Shown: piece after piece, positions 25,524 through 34,788 of the stretch
How the letters are laid out: each line of letters starts with the position of its first letter
How positions within the stretch are numbered: the first letter of the stretch is position 1
NCBI RefSeq assembly: GCF_000422585.1
Contig: NZ_KE383884.1
Span: forward strand, 113,682-177,681
Reading direction: 5' to 3'
DNA length: 64,000 bases
Source of the DNA: Hugenholtzia roseola DSM 9546
GTDB taxonomy: Bacteria > Bacteroidota > Bacteroidia > Cytophagales > Bernardetiaceae
Notes under the pieces: generated by a model
What the model was told of the DNA's origin: nothing
The model's database searches: none
Seen by the model: only the letters and a program-made list of their open reading frames with translations
Translations under genes and position numbers: made by a program

Positions 25524-28500
25524 ATGCTGGTTCGCCTTAATGAAATAGAAAGCCGCTATTTTTACGATTTATTGTTTAATATCGTAACCGACCCCAACGA
25601 CCCACCGCTCAAAAAACGCCTTTATGCCGTTCATAACGTCTTTCTTTCCCTACTCAATACGCTAACCGAAGACCGCCAAAAGCAACTTTTTACAGGCTGG
25701 CACGCCAAAATCAATTTCATTTGTCAGGCTTACGGATTAGGTGAAAGTTGGGAAGAAGAACTCCAAGCCCTGCGTCGGACTTTGAGAGGCAATGTACTTA
25801 GTAAATTTTATCACCCTACGCCTGCTGTCTATAAGGCTTGTGTGGCAGGTGTGGTGAAACTCTTGCAAGTTTTTACAACTGTATCACCCAACGAAGAAAT
25901 CCTTGCACTTTATCAGGGTGAAGAATTGCCTTCGCTTATCCGTCGCAAAAAGCCCGAGGGCATCGTGCCTTTTCTTTTCGGAACGGTAGTCGCCAAAGAG
26001 GAATACGGCAAAAGCACCCCCACCGAAGGCGAAACGCAAAGCAAACCGACGGCACATTTTTGGCTTTCCACCGAAGAATTTGGCAAGGTGCGTATCGCCG
26101 TTTCCGATATTACGATTTATTTTCAGGGCAAATTGCACCACCATTACCGCCTAAGCGAGGAGGTGCGCCGCCTAAGTCTTTACGTTCCCATTTGCCTAAC
26201 CGACGTAGAGCCGATGGACGACACTTATTTTGCCACTACCGACTCTTCGCTTTTGGTTCTAAACCCCGATTATTTAGTAGATGCTTCTATTATTGCCAAA
26301 TGTTTTACCTACAAAAGTGGTACGCCTTTTTTATATTTGCAAAGTAGGCTACAATTTTTTGAAGGAAATGATAAGACCCTAAAAGGAAAAATTGTAAATG
26401 ATTTGTTAGATAAAATTATCGATAATCCTACCGTTAGCTTTGAAAAATCTTTCGGCGAAGCCCTCAAAGACAATGCCTTAGACGCTGCCTTTATCGAAAA
26501 AGAACTGCTGCTCGAAATTCGCGACCAAGCGAAGTATCAGTTTGGCATTTTGCTTCGCGCTATGCAAAATTATCAAGACAATATTTTAACTACTGAACCT
26601 ACCTTTATTTCTAATCAATACGGCTTACAAGGGCGTATCGACGTGCTAATTGAACACAAAGAACAGCCCCAAAGAAAGGACATTCTCGAACTAAAAAGTG
26701 GGAAACCGCCCCAAGAAACAGGTTGGAAAAATGATTTAATTCAGGTAGCTTGTTACAACCTCCTCCTCGATAGCACCTTTGCCGATAGGCGCGGCATCAG
26801 TGCCTTGCTTTATTCGGCTGACGCACAAACGCCTTTGCGCGACTGTGGCAAATTAAACTTTGAACAACAAAGAGCTATGGAGATGCGCAATAAAATCGTA
26901 GCCATGGATACTTGGCTGGCGCAGGCAGACGAAAAAGTGTTCGACCATTTTCTCAAACGCATCGAAGATGCCAAGCCTTTTCAAAACGTCATCGACCAAG
27001 CAAAAAAGTTTCAAGACCTTTGGGATACGGCTTCGCCCTTAGATAGAGCCTATTTTATCGAGTTTGTGGGCTTGGTCATGCGCGAGGCGATGGTTGCCAA
27101 AGTAGGCGGCGTGATTGGCACAGAGCCAGCGGAAGGCTTCGCAACGCTTTGGAAAAATACAAAAATGCAAAAAAATGATAACTTTGTTTTGTTGTCAGAT
27201 TTGTATTTATTAGAGTGGGATTCGGAAGAAAACCTGCTACACCTACAAAGAAATCAACAGAATGGCGAAATTACGGCTTTCCGCAAAGGCGATATTGTTG
27301 TCATTTATCCTACCGAAGCCGACGGCGAACTGCAACCCCTCAAATACCAAATCTTGAAGGGCAATATCGAAGAAATTTCAGCCCAAAAAGTAAAAGTGCG
27401 CCTTTGGAGCAGGCACGTCAGCGAAGGATTTTTTCGCAGTTATTCGCATTGGGCTATCGAGCCGAACCTTTTGGAACGCAGTTTCAACGACCTTTTGGCT
27501 TCTTTGGCTACTTTTTTAGCCGCCGACAAATCCAAAAAGGATTTGATTTATGGCAAAACGCGCCCTACTTTCGCCACGCCCCCTACCTTAGCCGCAATAG
27601 ATTATAGTCAGATTGCAAATTTGGGTGAGGAACAAAACCAAATTTTAAAACAAGCACTTTCGGCAAAGGACTATTTTCTCTTGCAAGGTCCTCCGGGTAC
27701 AGGCAAGACTTCTAAGATGCTTCGCAATATGGTCTATCATTTATACCATTATACCAACGAAAACGTCGTCTTGCTTGCCTTTACAAACCGCGCCACCGAC
27801 GAAATTTGCCAAAAAGTAGAGCAAGTCTGTGGCGCAGACTTCGTGCGCTTAGGCAACTTCAAAGAAGGCGACGATTTTTATACAAATAGTTTGAAAAGTG
27901 CAAAAAATTTACAGGAACTAAAATTAAAAATTCGCGATACACGCATCTTTGTTTCTACTGTTTCCTCTTTTTATAGCAATTTGCGCCTTTTAGATTTTAA
28001 AAAGTTTCAGACCTTAATTGTAGATGAAGCCTCCCAACTTTTAGAGCCTCATCTTTGCGGCATTATGTCGCGTTTTGAGCGTTTTATTTTGATTGGGGAC
28101 GAAAAGCAGCTTCCTGCGGTTGTGGCACAGCCCGAAAAACTTTGTGCAACCGAAAAAGAGCCGCTACACCAAATCGGTATTCACAATTTGGGGCGTTCTG
28201 TTTTTGAAAGGCTCATAGAAAATGCCGAAAATAAGGGCTGGACAGAGGCTTATGCCATGCTTTCTACCCAATTTCGCACCCACCAAGACATCGCCGAATT
28301 TATCTGCACTACCTTTTACAAAACCCTAAAAGCAGGTTCGCCACGCCAATTCGAACCACTACCGCACCTCGAAAAGCCGCTAACGCTACTCCAAGATAGC
28401 ATAGAAGTTTCGGAAAAAGAAAAAACTTTTTATCAGAAAATACAAGAAAAATTAGTAACCAAAAGGCTACTTTTGATTGATGTTCCCACAGAGCGCAATA

Positions 28501-28934
28501 TGAAATTTCACCAAAAAGAAGCCGAAATCGTAGTCAAAATTTTAAACTTAATTAGAAAAAAATATGAAAACACGCCTCATTTTCAGGCAGAAACGGTAGG
28601 CGTAATTACGCCCTATCGCGCACAAATTGCGGAAATCTACAAACATTTAGACGAAGAATTGCGCCAAAAAGTAAGCATAGATACCGTAGAACGCTATCAG
28701 GGCAGCGAGCGCGATATTATTATCCTTTCTATGGCGACGAACTATCCCGCCCAGATGCGTTTTTTGCAGGCTTTTAATCAAAGCCAAACAGTGGATAAAA
28801 AGTTGAATGTAGCCCTTAGCCGTTGCAGAGAACAACTAATTTTGATAGGAAATTTAGACTTATTAAAACAAGGAAAGTTTTATCAGGCTTTTTTAGAATG
28901 GGCAGCCCAGCGGGTAGAAATTTTAAAGTTCTGA
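25524..28934 (+). CDS. Dna2-like fused PD-(D/E)XK nuclease and superfamily 1 helicase
   Basis: About 1136 aa. Residues up to about 310 have no recognised domain. Around 370-410, GLQGRIDVLIEHK, ILELKSGKPP and DLIQVACYNLLL match the Cas4/RecB-type nuclease core (Asp, Glu-x-Lys and Gln motifs). The last 450 residues are an SF1B helicase: Walker A LLQGPPGTGKTSK near 720, Walker B LIVDEASQLLEP near 830, then GDEKQLPAV, STQFRTHQDIAEF, DTVERYQGSERDIII and NVALSRCREQLILIG. This order matches Dna2-type nuclease-helicases used in replication or repair, and some defence proteins. The ATG at 25524 is preferred over a TTG 13 codons upstream. It neighbours the cassette island and a second helicase. Confidence 0.85.
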   Translation: MLVRLNEIESRYFYDLLFNIVTDPNDPPLKKRLYAVHNVFLSLLNTLTEDRQKQLFTGWHAKINFICQAYGLGESWEEELQALRRTLRGNVLSKFYHPTPAVYKACVAGVVKLLQVFTTVSPNEEILALYQGEELPSLIRRKKPEGIVPFLFGTVVAKEEYGKSTPTEGETQSKPTAHFWLSTEEFGKVRIAVSDITIYFQGKLHHHYRLSEEVRRLSLYVPICLTDVEPMDDTYFATTDSSLLVLNPDYLVDASIIAKCFTYKSGTPFLYLQSRLQFFEGNDKTLKGKIVNDLLDKIIDNPTVSFEKSFGEALKDNALDAAFIEKELLLEIRDQAKYQFGILLRAMQNYQDNILTTEPTFISNQYGLQGRIDVLIEHKEQPQRKDILELKSGKPPQETGWKNDLIQVACYNLLLDSTFADRRGISALLYSADAQTPLRDCGKLNFEQQRAMEMRNKIVAMDTWLAQADEKVFDHFLKRIEDAKPFQNVIDQAKKFQDLWDTASPLDRAYFIEFVGLVMREAMVAKVGGVIGTEPAEGFATLWKNTKMQKNDNFVLLSDLYLLEWDSEENLLHLQRNQQNGEITAFRKGDIVVIYPTEADGELQPLKYQILKGNIEEISAQKVKVRLWSRHVSEGFFRSYSHWAIEPNLLERSFNDLLASLATFLAADKSKKDLIYGKTRPTFATPPTLAAIDYSQIANLGEEQNQILKQALSAKDYFLLQGPPGTGKTSKMLRNMVYHLYHYTNENVVLLAFTNRATDEICQKVEQVCGADFVRLGNFKEGDDFYTNSLKSAKNLQELKLKIRDTRIFVSTVSSFYSNLRLLDFKKFQTLIVDEASQLLEPHLCGIMSRFERFILIGDEKQLPAVVAQPEKLCATEKEPLHQIGIHNLGRSVFERLIENAENKGWTEAYAMLSTQFRTHQDIAEFICTTFYKTLKAGSPRQFEPLPHLEKPLTLLQDSIEVSEKEKTFYQKIQEKLVTKRLLLIDVPTERNMKFHQKEAEIVVKILNLIRKKYENTPHFQAETVGVITPYRAQIAEIYKHLDEELRQKVSIDTVERYQGSERDIIILSMATNYPAQMRFLQAFNQSQTVDKKLNVALSRCREQLILIGNLDLLKQGKFYQAFLEWAAQRVEILKF

Positions 28935-28983
28935 TGTTTATTTTTAAAAAATCAATCTCAAAATTCATAAAAATAAATTTCAC

Positions 28984-30426
28984 ATGCAACTTACCGCCGA
29001 GCAGCAAGCCATCTTAGCCACTGACCAAGACCTAACCATCGAGGCTGCCGCAGGCGCAGGCAAAACCACAACCCTACTCGAATATGCCGCCAGCCGTCCG
29101 CCCGAAAGTCTAATTTTGTATTTGGCTTTCAATAAAATCACAAAAGAGGAGGCGCAGATGCGGGTGGCGCGAAAAAATCTGCACAATGTGTGGGTAGAAA
29201 CCGCACATGCTTTGGCGTACCGACTGATGAAAAAACAATTTGCACAGCCTTTGGTGGCAGCACTTCCGCTTTGGCAGCTAAAAGCGGCCTTGGACACAAA
29301 AAACCATGCCAGCGTGTATCATGCCCTGCAATGGGCAACTGCATTTTGTCATAGCCAAGAAAAAAAAGTAGCAGAAGTGCCTTATTTAGAAGGACTTAGC
29401 GAAAGAAATTCCTTTGATTTTGTTTGTAAATATGAGGCGCAAATCCTAAGACAAGCGCGTCTGATTTTGGCGTTTCAGGAGCAGGGGAAATTACCCCTAA
29501 CGCATGATTTTTATTTAAAAAAATACCAACTTTCAAATCCTATCTTAAACTTTGATTATATCTTATTTGACGAAGGACAAGATGCCTCGCCTGTCATGCT
29601 CGATATTTTTTTCAGACAAAAGGCGAAAAAAATTTTAGTGGGCGATTCAAATCAGCAAATTTATAGTTGGCGAAATGCCATCAACGCCCTGCAAGATAGC
29701 CCTTTTGAGCGAAAATTTCTTACAGAAAGTTTTAGATTTAATACCAAAATTGCAGAAAAAGCACAAGAGATTATAAATTGGAAAAAAATAGGAAACCCAA
29801 ACTTTGAAAGTAAAAACTTTCAAGGCGCACCGCAAGCGATAAACAGCACACAACCCGATGCCTTAATAGCTCGCACGAATTTGGAACTTTTAGAACGCGC
29901 CATTTCTGAAATTTTCCACAAAAAAAGCATCAATCGCTACCATTTTGAAGGCGATTTGGCTTCTTATACCTACATCGAAAATGGCGCGTCCATCTTGGAC
30001 TTATTACAATTAAGGCAAAACAATTTAAAGGCGATTCAAGACCCTATTATCCGACAGATGCGTTCTTTTGAAGAATTGAGCCATTATGCAAACTGCACAG
30101 ATGAAAAACAACTCAAATTTTTATTAGAAATTGTACGAAAATATGGAAACGAATTGCCCTTTTTACTCAAAAAATTACAAGAAAATCATCTAAAAGTAGA
30201 AGAAAAAAAATGGGCGGAGATGGTCTTTGCCACCGCTCACCGAGCCAAAGGCAATGAGTATAGGCGCGTACATCTGACGGCTGATTTTATTAACAAAGGA
30301 CAAATTTTGACTTTAAAAAAAGAAAATAAGTTAGATTTAAAAACACAAGAAAAAATCAAGGAAGAAATCAATATCTTGTATGTAGCGGTTACACGCGCAC
30401 AGGAGGACTGTATTTTTTATGATTAG
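28984..30426 (+). CDS. UvrD/Rep-family (FBH1-like) superfamily 1 helicase
   Basis: 480 aa. Motifs: Walker A EAAAGAGKTTTLLEYA (about residues 20-35), Walker B FDEGQDASPVMLDIF, motif III VGDSNQQIYSWRNAI, motif V FATAHRAKGNEYRRVHL and motif VI LYVAVTRAQED. The short length and the motif wording resemble FBH1-like UvrD proteins, which unwind DNA and can dismantle recombination filaments. It lacks the large 1B/2B insertions of full UvrD (about 720 aa). It starts 49 bp after the Dna2-like gene and is probably co-transcribed with it. Confidence 0.85.
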   Translation: MQLTAEQQAILATDQDLTIEAAAGAGKTTTLLEYAASRPPESLILYLAFNKITKEEAQMRVARKNLHNVWVETAHALAYRLMKKQFAQPLVAALPLWQLKAALDTKNHASVYHALQWATAFCHSQEKKVAEVPYLEGLSERNSFDFVCKYEAQILRQARLILAFQEQGKLPLTHDFYLKKYQLSNPILNFDYILFDEGQDASPVMLDIFFRQKAKKILVGDSNQQIYSWRNAINALQDSPFERKFLTESFRFNTKIAEKAQEIINWKKIGNPNFESKNFQGAPQAINSTQPDALIARTNLELLERAISEIFHKKSINRYHFEGDLASYTYIENGASILDLLQLRQNNLKAIQDPIIRQMRSFEELSHYANCTDEKQLKFLLEIVRKYGNELPFLLKKLQENHLKVEEKKWAEMVFATAHRAKGNEYRRVHLTADFINKGQILTLKKENKLDLKTQEKIKEEINILYVAVTRAQEDCIFYD

Positions 30427-30479
30427 TTTTCAAAAAATTGTTTTTACGAAGTTTATTTACAAGTCTTTGTTTTAAACTT

Positions 30480-31039
30480 TATTTCATTTCTAATTTTTCT
30501 ACTTCGAGTTTTTCTACTTCGAGTCTTGCGGCTTTCTAAAAACGCGCCGCCCTAAAAAAGATAATACCGCCATAGGCGGTAACATCTCCTTCTACTCACT
30601 AACAAAGTTGCGCCCTGCTTTTGGCAAAACGACTTTAAGGGTGCTTTCTCAAAAGGCTCACCCTTTGGCAAGCCTTTATTTTGGAAAGCGAAGTTTTTTT
30701 CTCTTTCGAGCGTTATTTGTTTTTCTATCAATAGGGCAGAAAGTGGGTTGCACTTTCTAAAAGTTGTAAGTTGGAAAGAATTTCCTGCTTGCCAATCGCA
30801 AGGCAGAAAAACGAGTAAGCACGTTTTTGAAAAGGTTTGCTTTTTATCAAGGCGAAATTTAAAATGAATTAAAAAACGAACTGATAAAGCGTTGCCTTTG
30901 GGTCAGTTATTGAGTCGTTAAGTTTATTTTGGTAGGCATTTAAAAGCTACGCGAGTCTTACCCTTGTAAGTTTTGCAGTGCCTACTCTTTTAAGACCCAA
31001 GCGAGCAAAAAAGCGTTGCATGGGTTTCTATTTTTTTTG
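30480..31039 (+). ncRNA. Candidate structured non-coding RNA region ending in a terminator-like hairpin
   Basis: About 560 bp without a credible gene, packed with short perfect inverted repeats: ACCGCC-ATA-GGCGGT; AAGGGTG / CACCCTT (30637-30665); AGAAAGTG / CACTTTCT (30738-30758); CTGCTTGC / GCAAGGCAG; AACTGA / TCAGTT (30879-30908); and GTAGGCA / TGCCTAC (30932-30985) enclosing CTTAC / GTAAG. The last hairpin (ACCCA / TGGGT) is followed by CTATTTTTTTT. A 15-bp tandem repeat (TTTTTCTACTTCGAG twice, 30494-30523) is at the start. No RNase P, tmRNA or SRP RNA hallmark was found. It may be a novel RNA, the 3' leader region of the helicase operon, or a cluster of decayed repeats. Confidence 0.35.
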
Positions 31040-31097
31040 AAAAAAAGAGATTCCTAAGAAAGGCGATTTTCTTTTTTAGGGTATAATAAACTGATAA

Positions 31098-31745
31098 TCA
31101 GGCGTTTTTTCTTAATTTGGCTTTCAAAAACTCGAAGATAGCAGGCAGGATTGAGATGATAATAATAGCGACAATGACCGAAGAAAAGTTTTTCTGCACA
31201 AAAGGGTGCGTACCAAAGAGGTAGCCTGCAAAGAGCAAAGAGCCTATCCATACAAAAGCTCCCACGACATTGTAGAGCAAAAATTGGCGATAAGACATCG
31301 TGCCTACCCCTGCCACAAAGGGCGCGAAAGTGCGGATAATGGGAATAAAACGCGCAATGATGATGGTCTTGCCGCCATGTTTTTCATAAAAAGCCTGTGT
31401 TTTTAAAAGGTATTCTTTTTTGATAAAACGAATATTTAAACTAAAAACTCTATCGCCTAAATATTTGCCGATATGATAGTTGAGGGTATCGCCCAAGACC
31501 GCCGCTACAAACAGCAGAGCCGCCAAAAGCCAAACATTAAGCCCGCTGGCAGGATTGGCAGCCAAAGAACCCACTGCAAAAAGAAGCGAGTCGCCGGGCA
31601 GAAAAGGCAAGACCACGACCCCTGTTTCCAAGAAGATGATGCCAAACAAGATAAGGTATGTCCAAGTCCCGTATTGGGAAGTAATTTCAGTTAGATATTT
31701 GTCTAAATGTAAGACAATGTCTATAAATTTTTGAATAAACTCCAT
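31098..31745 (-). CDS. DedA-family membrane protein
   Basis: 215 aa from the ATG at 31745. This polytopic inner-membrane protein has the DedA signatures: LETGVVVLPFLPGDSLLFAV (acidic residue plus PGD) near residue 40 and IIARFIPIIRTFAPFVAGVG near 120. DedA proteins are linked to phospholipid (undecaprenyl phosphate or phosphatidylethanolamine) translocation and envelope proton balance. The frame is open for 51 codons upstream, but that part has no membrane-protein character. It lies downstream of the GH3 gene on the same strand. Confidence 0.92.
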   Translation of the reverse strand: MEFIQKFIDIVLHLDKYLTEITSQYGTWTYLILFGIIFLETGVVVLPFLPGDSLLFAVGSLAANPASGLNVWLLAALLFVAAVLGDTLNYHIGKYLGDRVFSLNIRFIKKEYLLKTQAFYEKHGGKTIIIARFIPIIRTFAPFVAGVGTMSYRQFLLYNVVGAFVWIGSLLFAGYLFGTHPFVQKNFSSVIVAIIIISILPAIFEFLKAKLRKNA

Positions 31746-31901
31746 GCGAAAGAGGGGAAAACGGGTAGATGAGGGTTGGAAAAAGCGGATAGGAAAGTGG
31801 ATAGGACGCAAGTTGCCCCTGCAAAAGTACGTTTTTTTATAGTAAATCATACAAGAGAAAACCAGCAAAGGGGCGGTAAAGCCCTTTTCAGTCGTCATTT
31901 T

Positions 31902-33419
31902 TTAAAAAAACAACTTTTGTAATTGGTCTGCCATCTGTCTGTCGTTGGTTAGGCGCGGAACTTTATTTTGTCCTCCTAATTTTCCGATACTTTTCATATA
32001 AAGTTCGAAACCTTCGGCAGGCAGGGCGCGAACTTGGGCAGTACGCAAGATAGAGCCTTTTATCAAATCGTAATAATAACTATTTTGACTTTGCAGGGCT
32101 TGGTCTAAATCTTTGCTAAAAGCCTCTAAATCAGCAGGTTTAGATTCGAAAGCAACCCACCACTCGTGATAGGGCAAGCCCCCTTCGGGCGGCGTAACCT
32201 GCGGCGCAACGCTAAACTCCCTGATGCGCACCTCGCTGTGTTTTTCCATCGCCAGACGCATCGCCGTTTCTACCTCTTTGCCAATGACGTGTTCGCCAAA
32301 AGCCGAAATGTAGTGTTTAATTCTGCCTGCAAACAAAATTTTATAGGGCTTTTTAGACACAAAACGCACCATATCGCCAATACTATAACCCCAAAGTCCT
32401 GCATTGCTATTGATGATAAGGGCGTAATTTTGGTTTAATTCCACTTCCGAAATACTCAAACGCGGAGGGTTGGGGTCATGATATTGTTCGGCAGGAATAA
32501 ACTCAAAAAATATCCCACTATTTAGCAAAAGCAACAAACTATTATCCTGCTGCTCATCTTGATACGCAAAAAAGCCTTCGGAGGCAGGAAAAGTCTCGAT
32601 GCTATCTATTTTTTTCCCAATGGAATCGAACAATTTGGCGCGATAGGGTTCGAAATTGACCCCTCCATAGACAAAAAGCGAAAAGTTGGGGAAAATTTCG
32701 CTAATGGTTTTGCCGCCACTTCGCGCTTGCAACCTATCAAAATACATCTGCACCCAAGGCGGAATACCCGAAATCAGCGACATGTCGGCTTGCAAGGTTT
32801 CTTCTATGATGCGCTCCAATTTTTGCTCCCAATCCTCGATGCAATTAGTGGCGTAGCTTGGTTTTTGATTGCTGCGAAGGTAGGCAGGTACGTGATGATT
32901 GACAATGCCCGAAAGCCTGCCCGTATGAATCCCCGCCTTTTGCTCCAAAATCGGACTTCCCGAAAGAAAGATAAGACTTTTATCTAAAAAAGTAGCCTTT
33001 TTGCTTTTATGAATGTAGGTCAGAAGGGCATTTCGCGCCGAATTGATGTGGTTGGGAATCGAGTCGCGCGTCAGGGGAATGTATTTTGTACCCGAAGTAG
33101 TACCCGAAGTTTTGGCAAAATAGGCAGGCTTTCCTCTCCAAAGCACGTCCTTTTCACCTTTCAAGATGCGCTCGATGTAGGGTTTGAGTCCTTCGTAATC
33201 CACAATGGGAACGGCTTTTTTAAAAGCCTCGTATCTTTGATTGGCAGGAAGGTGCAATAAATCGTTAAAAAAATGGTCTTTCCCAAACTGCGTATGGGCA
33301 GCCTCTTTGAGCAATCTGAACAGCCATTGGGCTTGCAGAGCTTCGGAATGGGCAATCCACTTATTTTGTTGTGCCACTACATAGGCGGCTAAGGGGCGAC
33401 TAAGCAAGGAACGGAGCAT
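31902..33419 (-). CDS. GH3-family acyl-adenylating protein
   Basis: 505 aa from the ATG at 33419; an upstream TTG would add 18 Lys-rich residues. The domain is that of GH3 auxin-responsive-type acyl-acid amido synthetases: FAKTSGTTSGTKYIPLTRDS (ATP-binding P-loop-like motif), LFVYGGVNFEPYRAKLF, YALIINSNAGLWGYSIGDMVRF and LFAGRIKHYISAFGEHV. Plant members conjugate amino acids to auxin or jasmonate. Bacterial homologues are frequent in Bacteroidota but their substrates are not established. Confidence 0.9.
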   Translation of the reverse strand: MLRSLLSRPLAAYVVAQQNKWIAHSEALQAQWLFRLLKEAAHTQFGKDHFFNDLLHLPANQRYEAFKKAVPIVDYEGLKPYIERILKGEKDVLWRGKPAYFAKTSGTTSGTKYIPLTRDSIPNHINSARNALLTYIHKSKKATFLDKSLIFLSGSPILEQKAGIHTGRLSGIVNHHVPAYLRSNQKPSYATNCIEDWEQKLERIIEETLQADMSLISGIPPWVQMYFDRLQARSGGKTISEIFPNFSLFVYGGVNFEPYRAKLFDSIGKKIDSIETFPASEGFFAYQDEQQDNSLLLLLNSGIFFEFIPAEQYHDPNPPRLSISEVELNQNYALIINSNAGLWGYSIGDMVRFVSKKPYKILFAGRIKHYISAFGEHVIGKEVETAMRLAMEKHSEVRIREFSVAPQVTPPEGGLPYHEWWVAFESKPADLEAFSKDLDQALQSQNSYYYDLIKGSILRTAQVRALPAEGFELYMKSIGKLGGQNKVPRLTNDRQMADQLQKLFF

Positions 33420-33530
33420 GTGGCTTTCTTTTTTAGACTTCTTTTTTTTAGCTTTTTTCTGGGCTTTTTGCAAAGAATAGATGTTGTTGCAACGATAAAA
33501 GCCTTAAATGCACCCGCCCCCAAATCCCTC

Positions 33531-33716
33531 CCCGAAGGGCAGTAATGTTAAGTTCTATGAAAGGACTTGTTTTGTGAAATTAGAAACGAAATAAAATTTG
33601 AACAGAACCCTATTTTTGGGTCTGAAAACCTTTTTATTTCAATCTCACTGCGGACAAGGCAATGCCTTGTCCCTACATTTGCATCTAATTTTTAGAATTT
33701 AACATCACTGGGGCAA
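33531..33716. repeat. Dispersed intergenic repeat, family A, copy 4 (decayed centre)
   Basis: The termini AGTAATGTTAAGTTC (left) and AATTTAACATCACTGGGG (right) and the palindrome GGACAAGGCAATGCCTTGTC are present. The AAACCCTAAGGG hairpin has decayed to ACCCTATTTTTGGGT. It lies between the GH3 gene and the rpsT terminator. Confidence 0.8.
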
Positions 33717-33818
33717 GGTGGGAGTGCAGGAGGTTTGCTCGAAACACAAAACCTTATTTTTGACCTTCTGACTGCTGCAACAACGCCCAAAGATAGCGAT
33801 TATCATTGTCCCTAACAC

Positions 33819-33858
33819 AAAAAAGCCATCGCAAGGCATGTGCTTTGCAATGGCTTTT
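33819..33858 (-). terminator. Intrinsic terminator of rpsT
   Basis: AAAAGCCAT / ATGGCTTTT arms extend inward by GCAA / TTGC after one mismatch. Read on the minus strand the hairpin ends in a T-run, 30 bp after the rpsT stop. Confidence 0.8.
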
Positions 33859-33887
33859 ATCTTTTGCCTTTAAAAAAGGCGCGAAAA

Positions 33888-34148
33888 TTAGGCTTGCTTC
33901 AATTTATTGATGTGCTTTGCCAATTTAGACTTTTTGTTAGACGCATTATTTTTGTGAATAATGTTTCTTTTCGCCAACTTATCCAACATGCCGGCTACCT
34001 TTGGAAAAAGTGCCTCTGCTTCGGCTACCTCGCTGGTATTGCGAAGGCGTTTCAAGAATGTGCGCGTTGTTTTGAGCTGGTAACGATTGCGAAGGCGTTT
34101 TGCCTCGTTAGAGCGAATACGTTTGAGGGCGGATTTATGATTTGCCAT
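33888..34148 (-). CDS. rpsT: 30S ribosomal protein S20
   Basis: 86 aa. It begins [20 protein letters not shown], the standard S20 N-terminus, and ends in a Lys-rich helix (HINKLKQA). It binds 16S rRNA in the small subunit. The frame is open for 35 codons upstream, but the MANHKSA start is diagnostic. The best promoter lies about 350 bp upstream, implying an unusually long leader. In other bacteria S20 represses its own translation, so the leader may have a control role here. Confidence 0.97.
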   Translation of the reverse strand: MANHKSALKRIRSNEAKRLRNRYQLKTTRTFLKRLRNTSEVAEAEALFPKVAGMLDKLAKRNIIHKNNASNKKSKLAKHINKLKQA

Positions 34149-34501
34149 GTGTAAAAAAGACGTTTGAAATGAGTTGAGGAGATGATTTCGAAAGCAAGTG
34201 GCATCTGCTTCTGAAAAAGGCAATCGCTTTTTAGGGTGCAGATGCAAAGGCAAACACTATCTTAATGGCACAGAAGCCCTATGAACTCGTATAAAATTGA
34301 GGAAAGAGAGCCAAATCTGCTCCACAAAACGCGCTTCAACTGTTTTTACAACGGAAAAGAACAGGCAGAGGATAAGTGCGACGCTTGTAGCGAGGGCTGC
34401 ATTCGAGATAGCATAGTGCCAAGATAGCATCTTACAAGAGCATACTACAAAGGAAAGGGCAGCGACAAGTCGTAAGGGCTTGCCTTTCCCATTTAGGACT
34501 G

Positions 34502-34533
34502 CAAAGATAGAGAGAAGTCCGCTACTTTGCAAA
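34502..34533 (-). promoter_or_regulatory. Bacteroidota-type promoter for rpsT
   Basis: On the minus strand TTTG (34533-34530), a 20-bp spacer and TATCTTTG (34509-34502) match the Bacteroidota consensus. Transcription would begin near 34495, giving a leader of about 345 nt (34149-34495) in which no convincing gene is seen. Confidence 0.7.
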
Positions 34534-34679
34534 TTTTTGACAAGGGAAAAAATAAGGCAGAGGCTTTTCAGGCAGGCAAATTTGACAAAAATCGCCTTTT
34601 TGTGCTGCCTTTCTACTTTTTTAAGCCTTCCACTATGAAAATAAAAGCGGCAGAATTAGCCCCACAAGGAAAAAACTCC

Positions 34680-34687
34680 TAATTTTG
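34680..34687 (+). promoter_or_regulatory. Possible -7 element (TAATTTTG) of the lipoprotein gene
   Basis: TAATTTTG fits TAnnTTTG about 100 bp before the ATG at 34789. A TTG at the usual -33 distance is not visible, so this is weak. Confidence 0.3.
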
Positions 34688-34788
34688 CCCCTTGATTTGC
34701 ATCACCTTCGATGCCCTGAGCATAAAAACGATTTTTTATACCCAAATTATTATACAATATCTCACCCTATTACGATACAAAACTTTGT

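Noticed and set aside
30480-31039. RNase P RNA, tmRNA or SRP RNA
   Set aside because: The hallmark sequences (GAGGAAAGTCC-type for RNase P, a tRNA-like end for tmRNA) are absent on both strands.
34257-34532. 91-codon minus-strand reading frame
   Set aside because: Its start lies upstream of the rpsT promoter -33 element, the composition is not protein-like, and no family is recognised; it is treated as part of the rpsT leader region.
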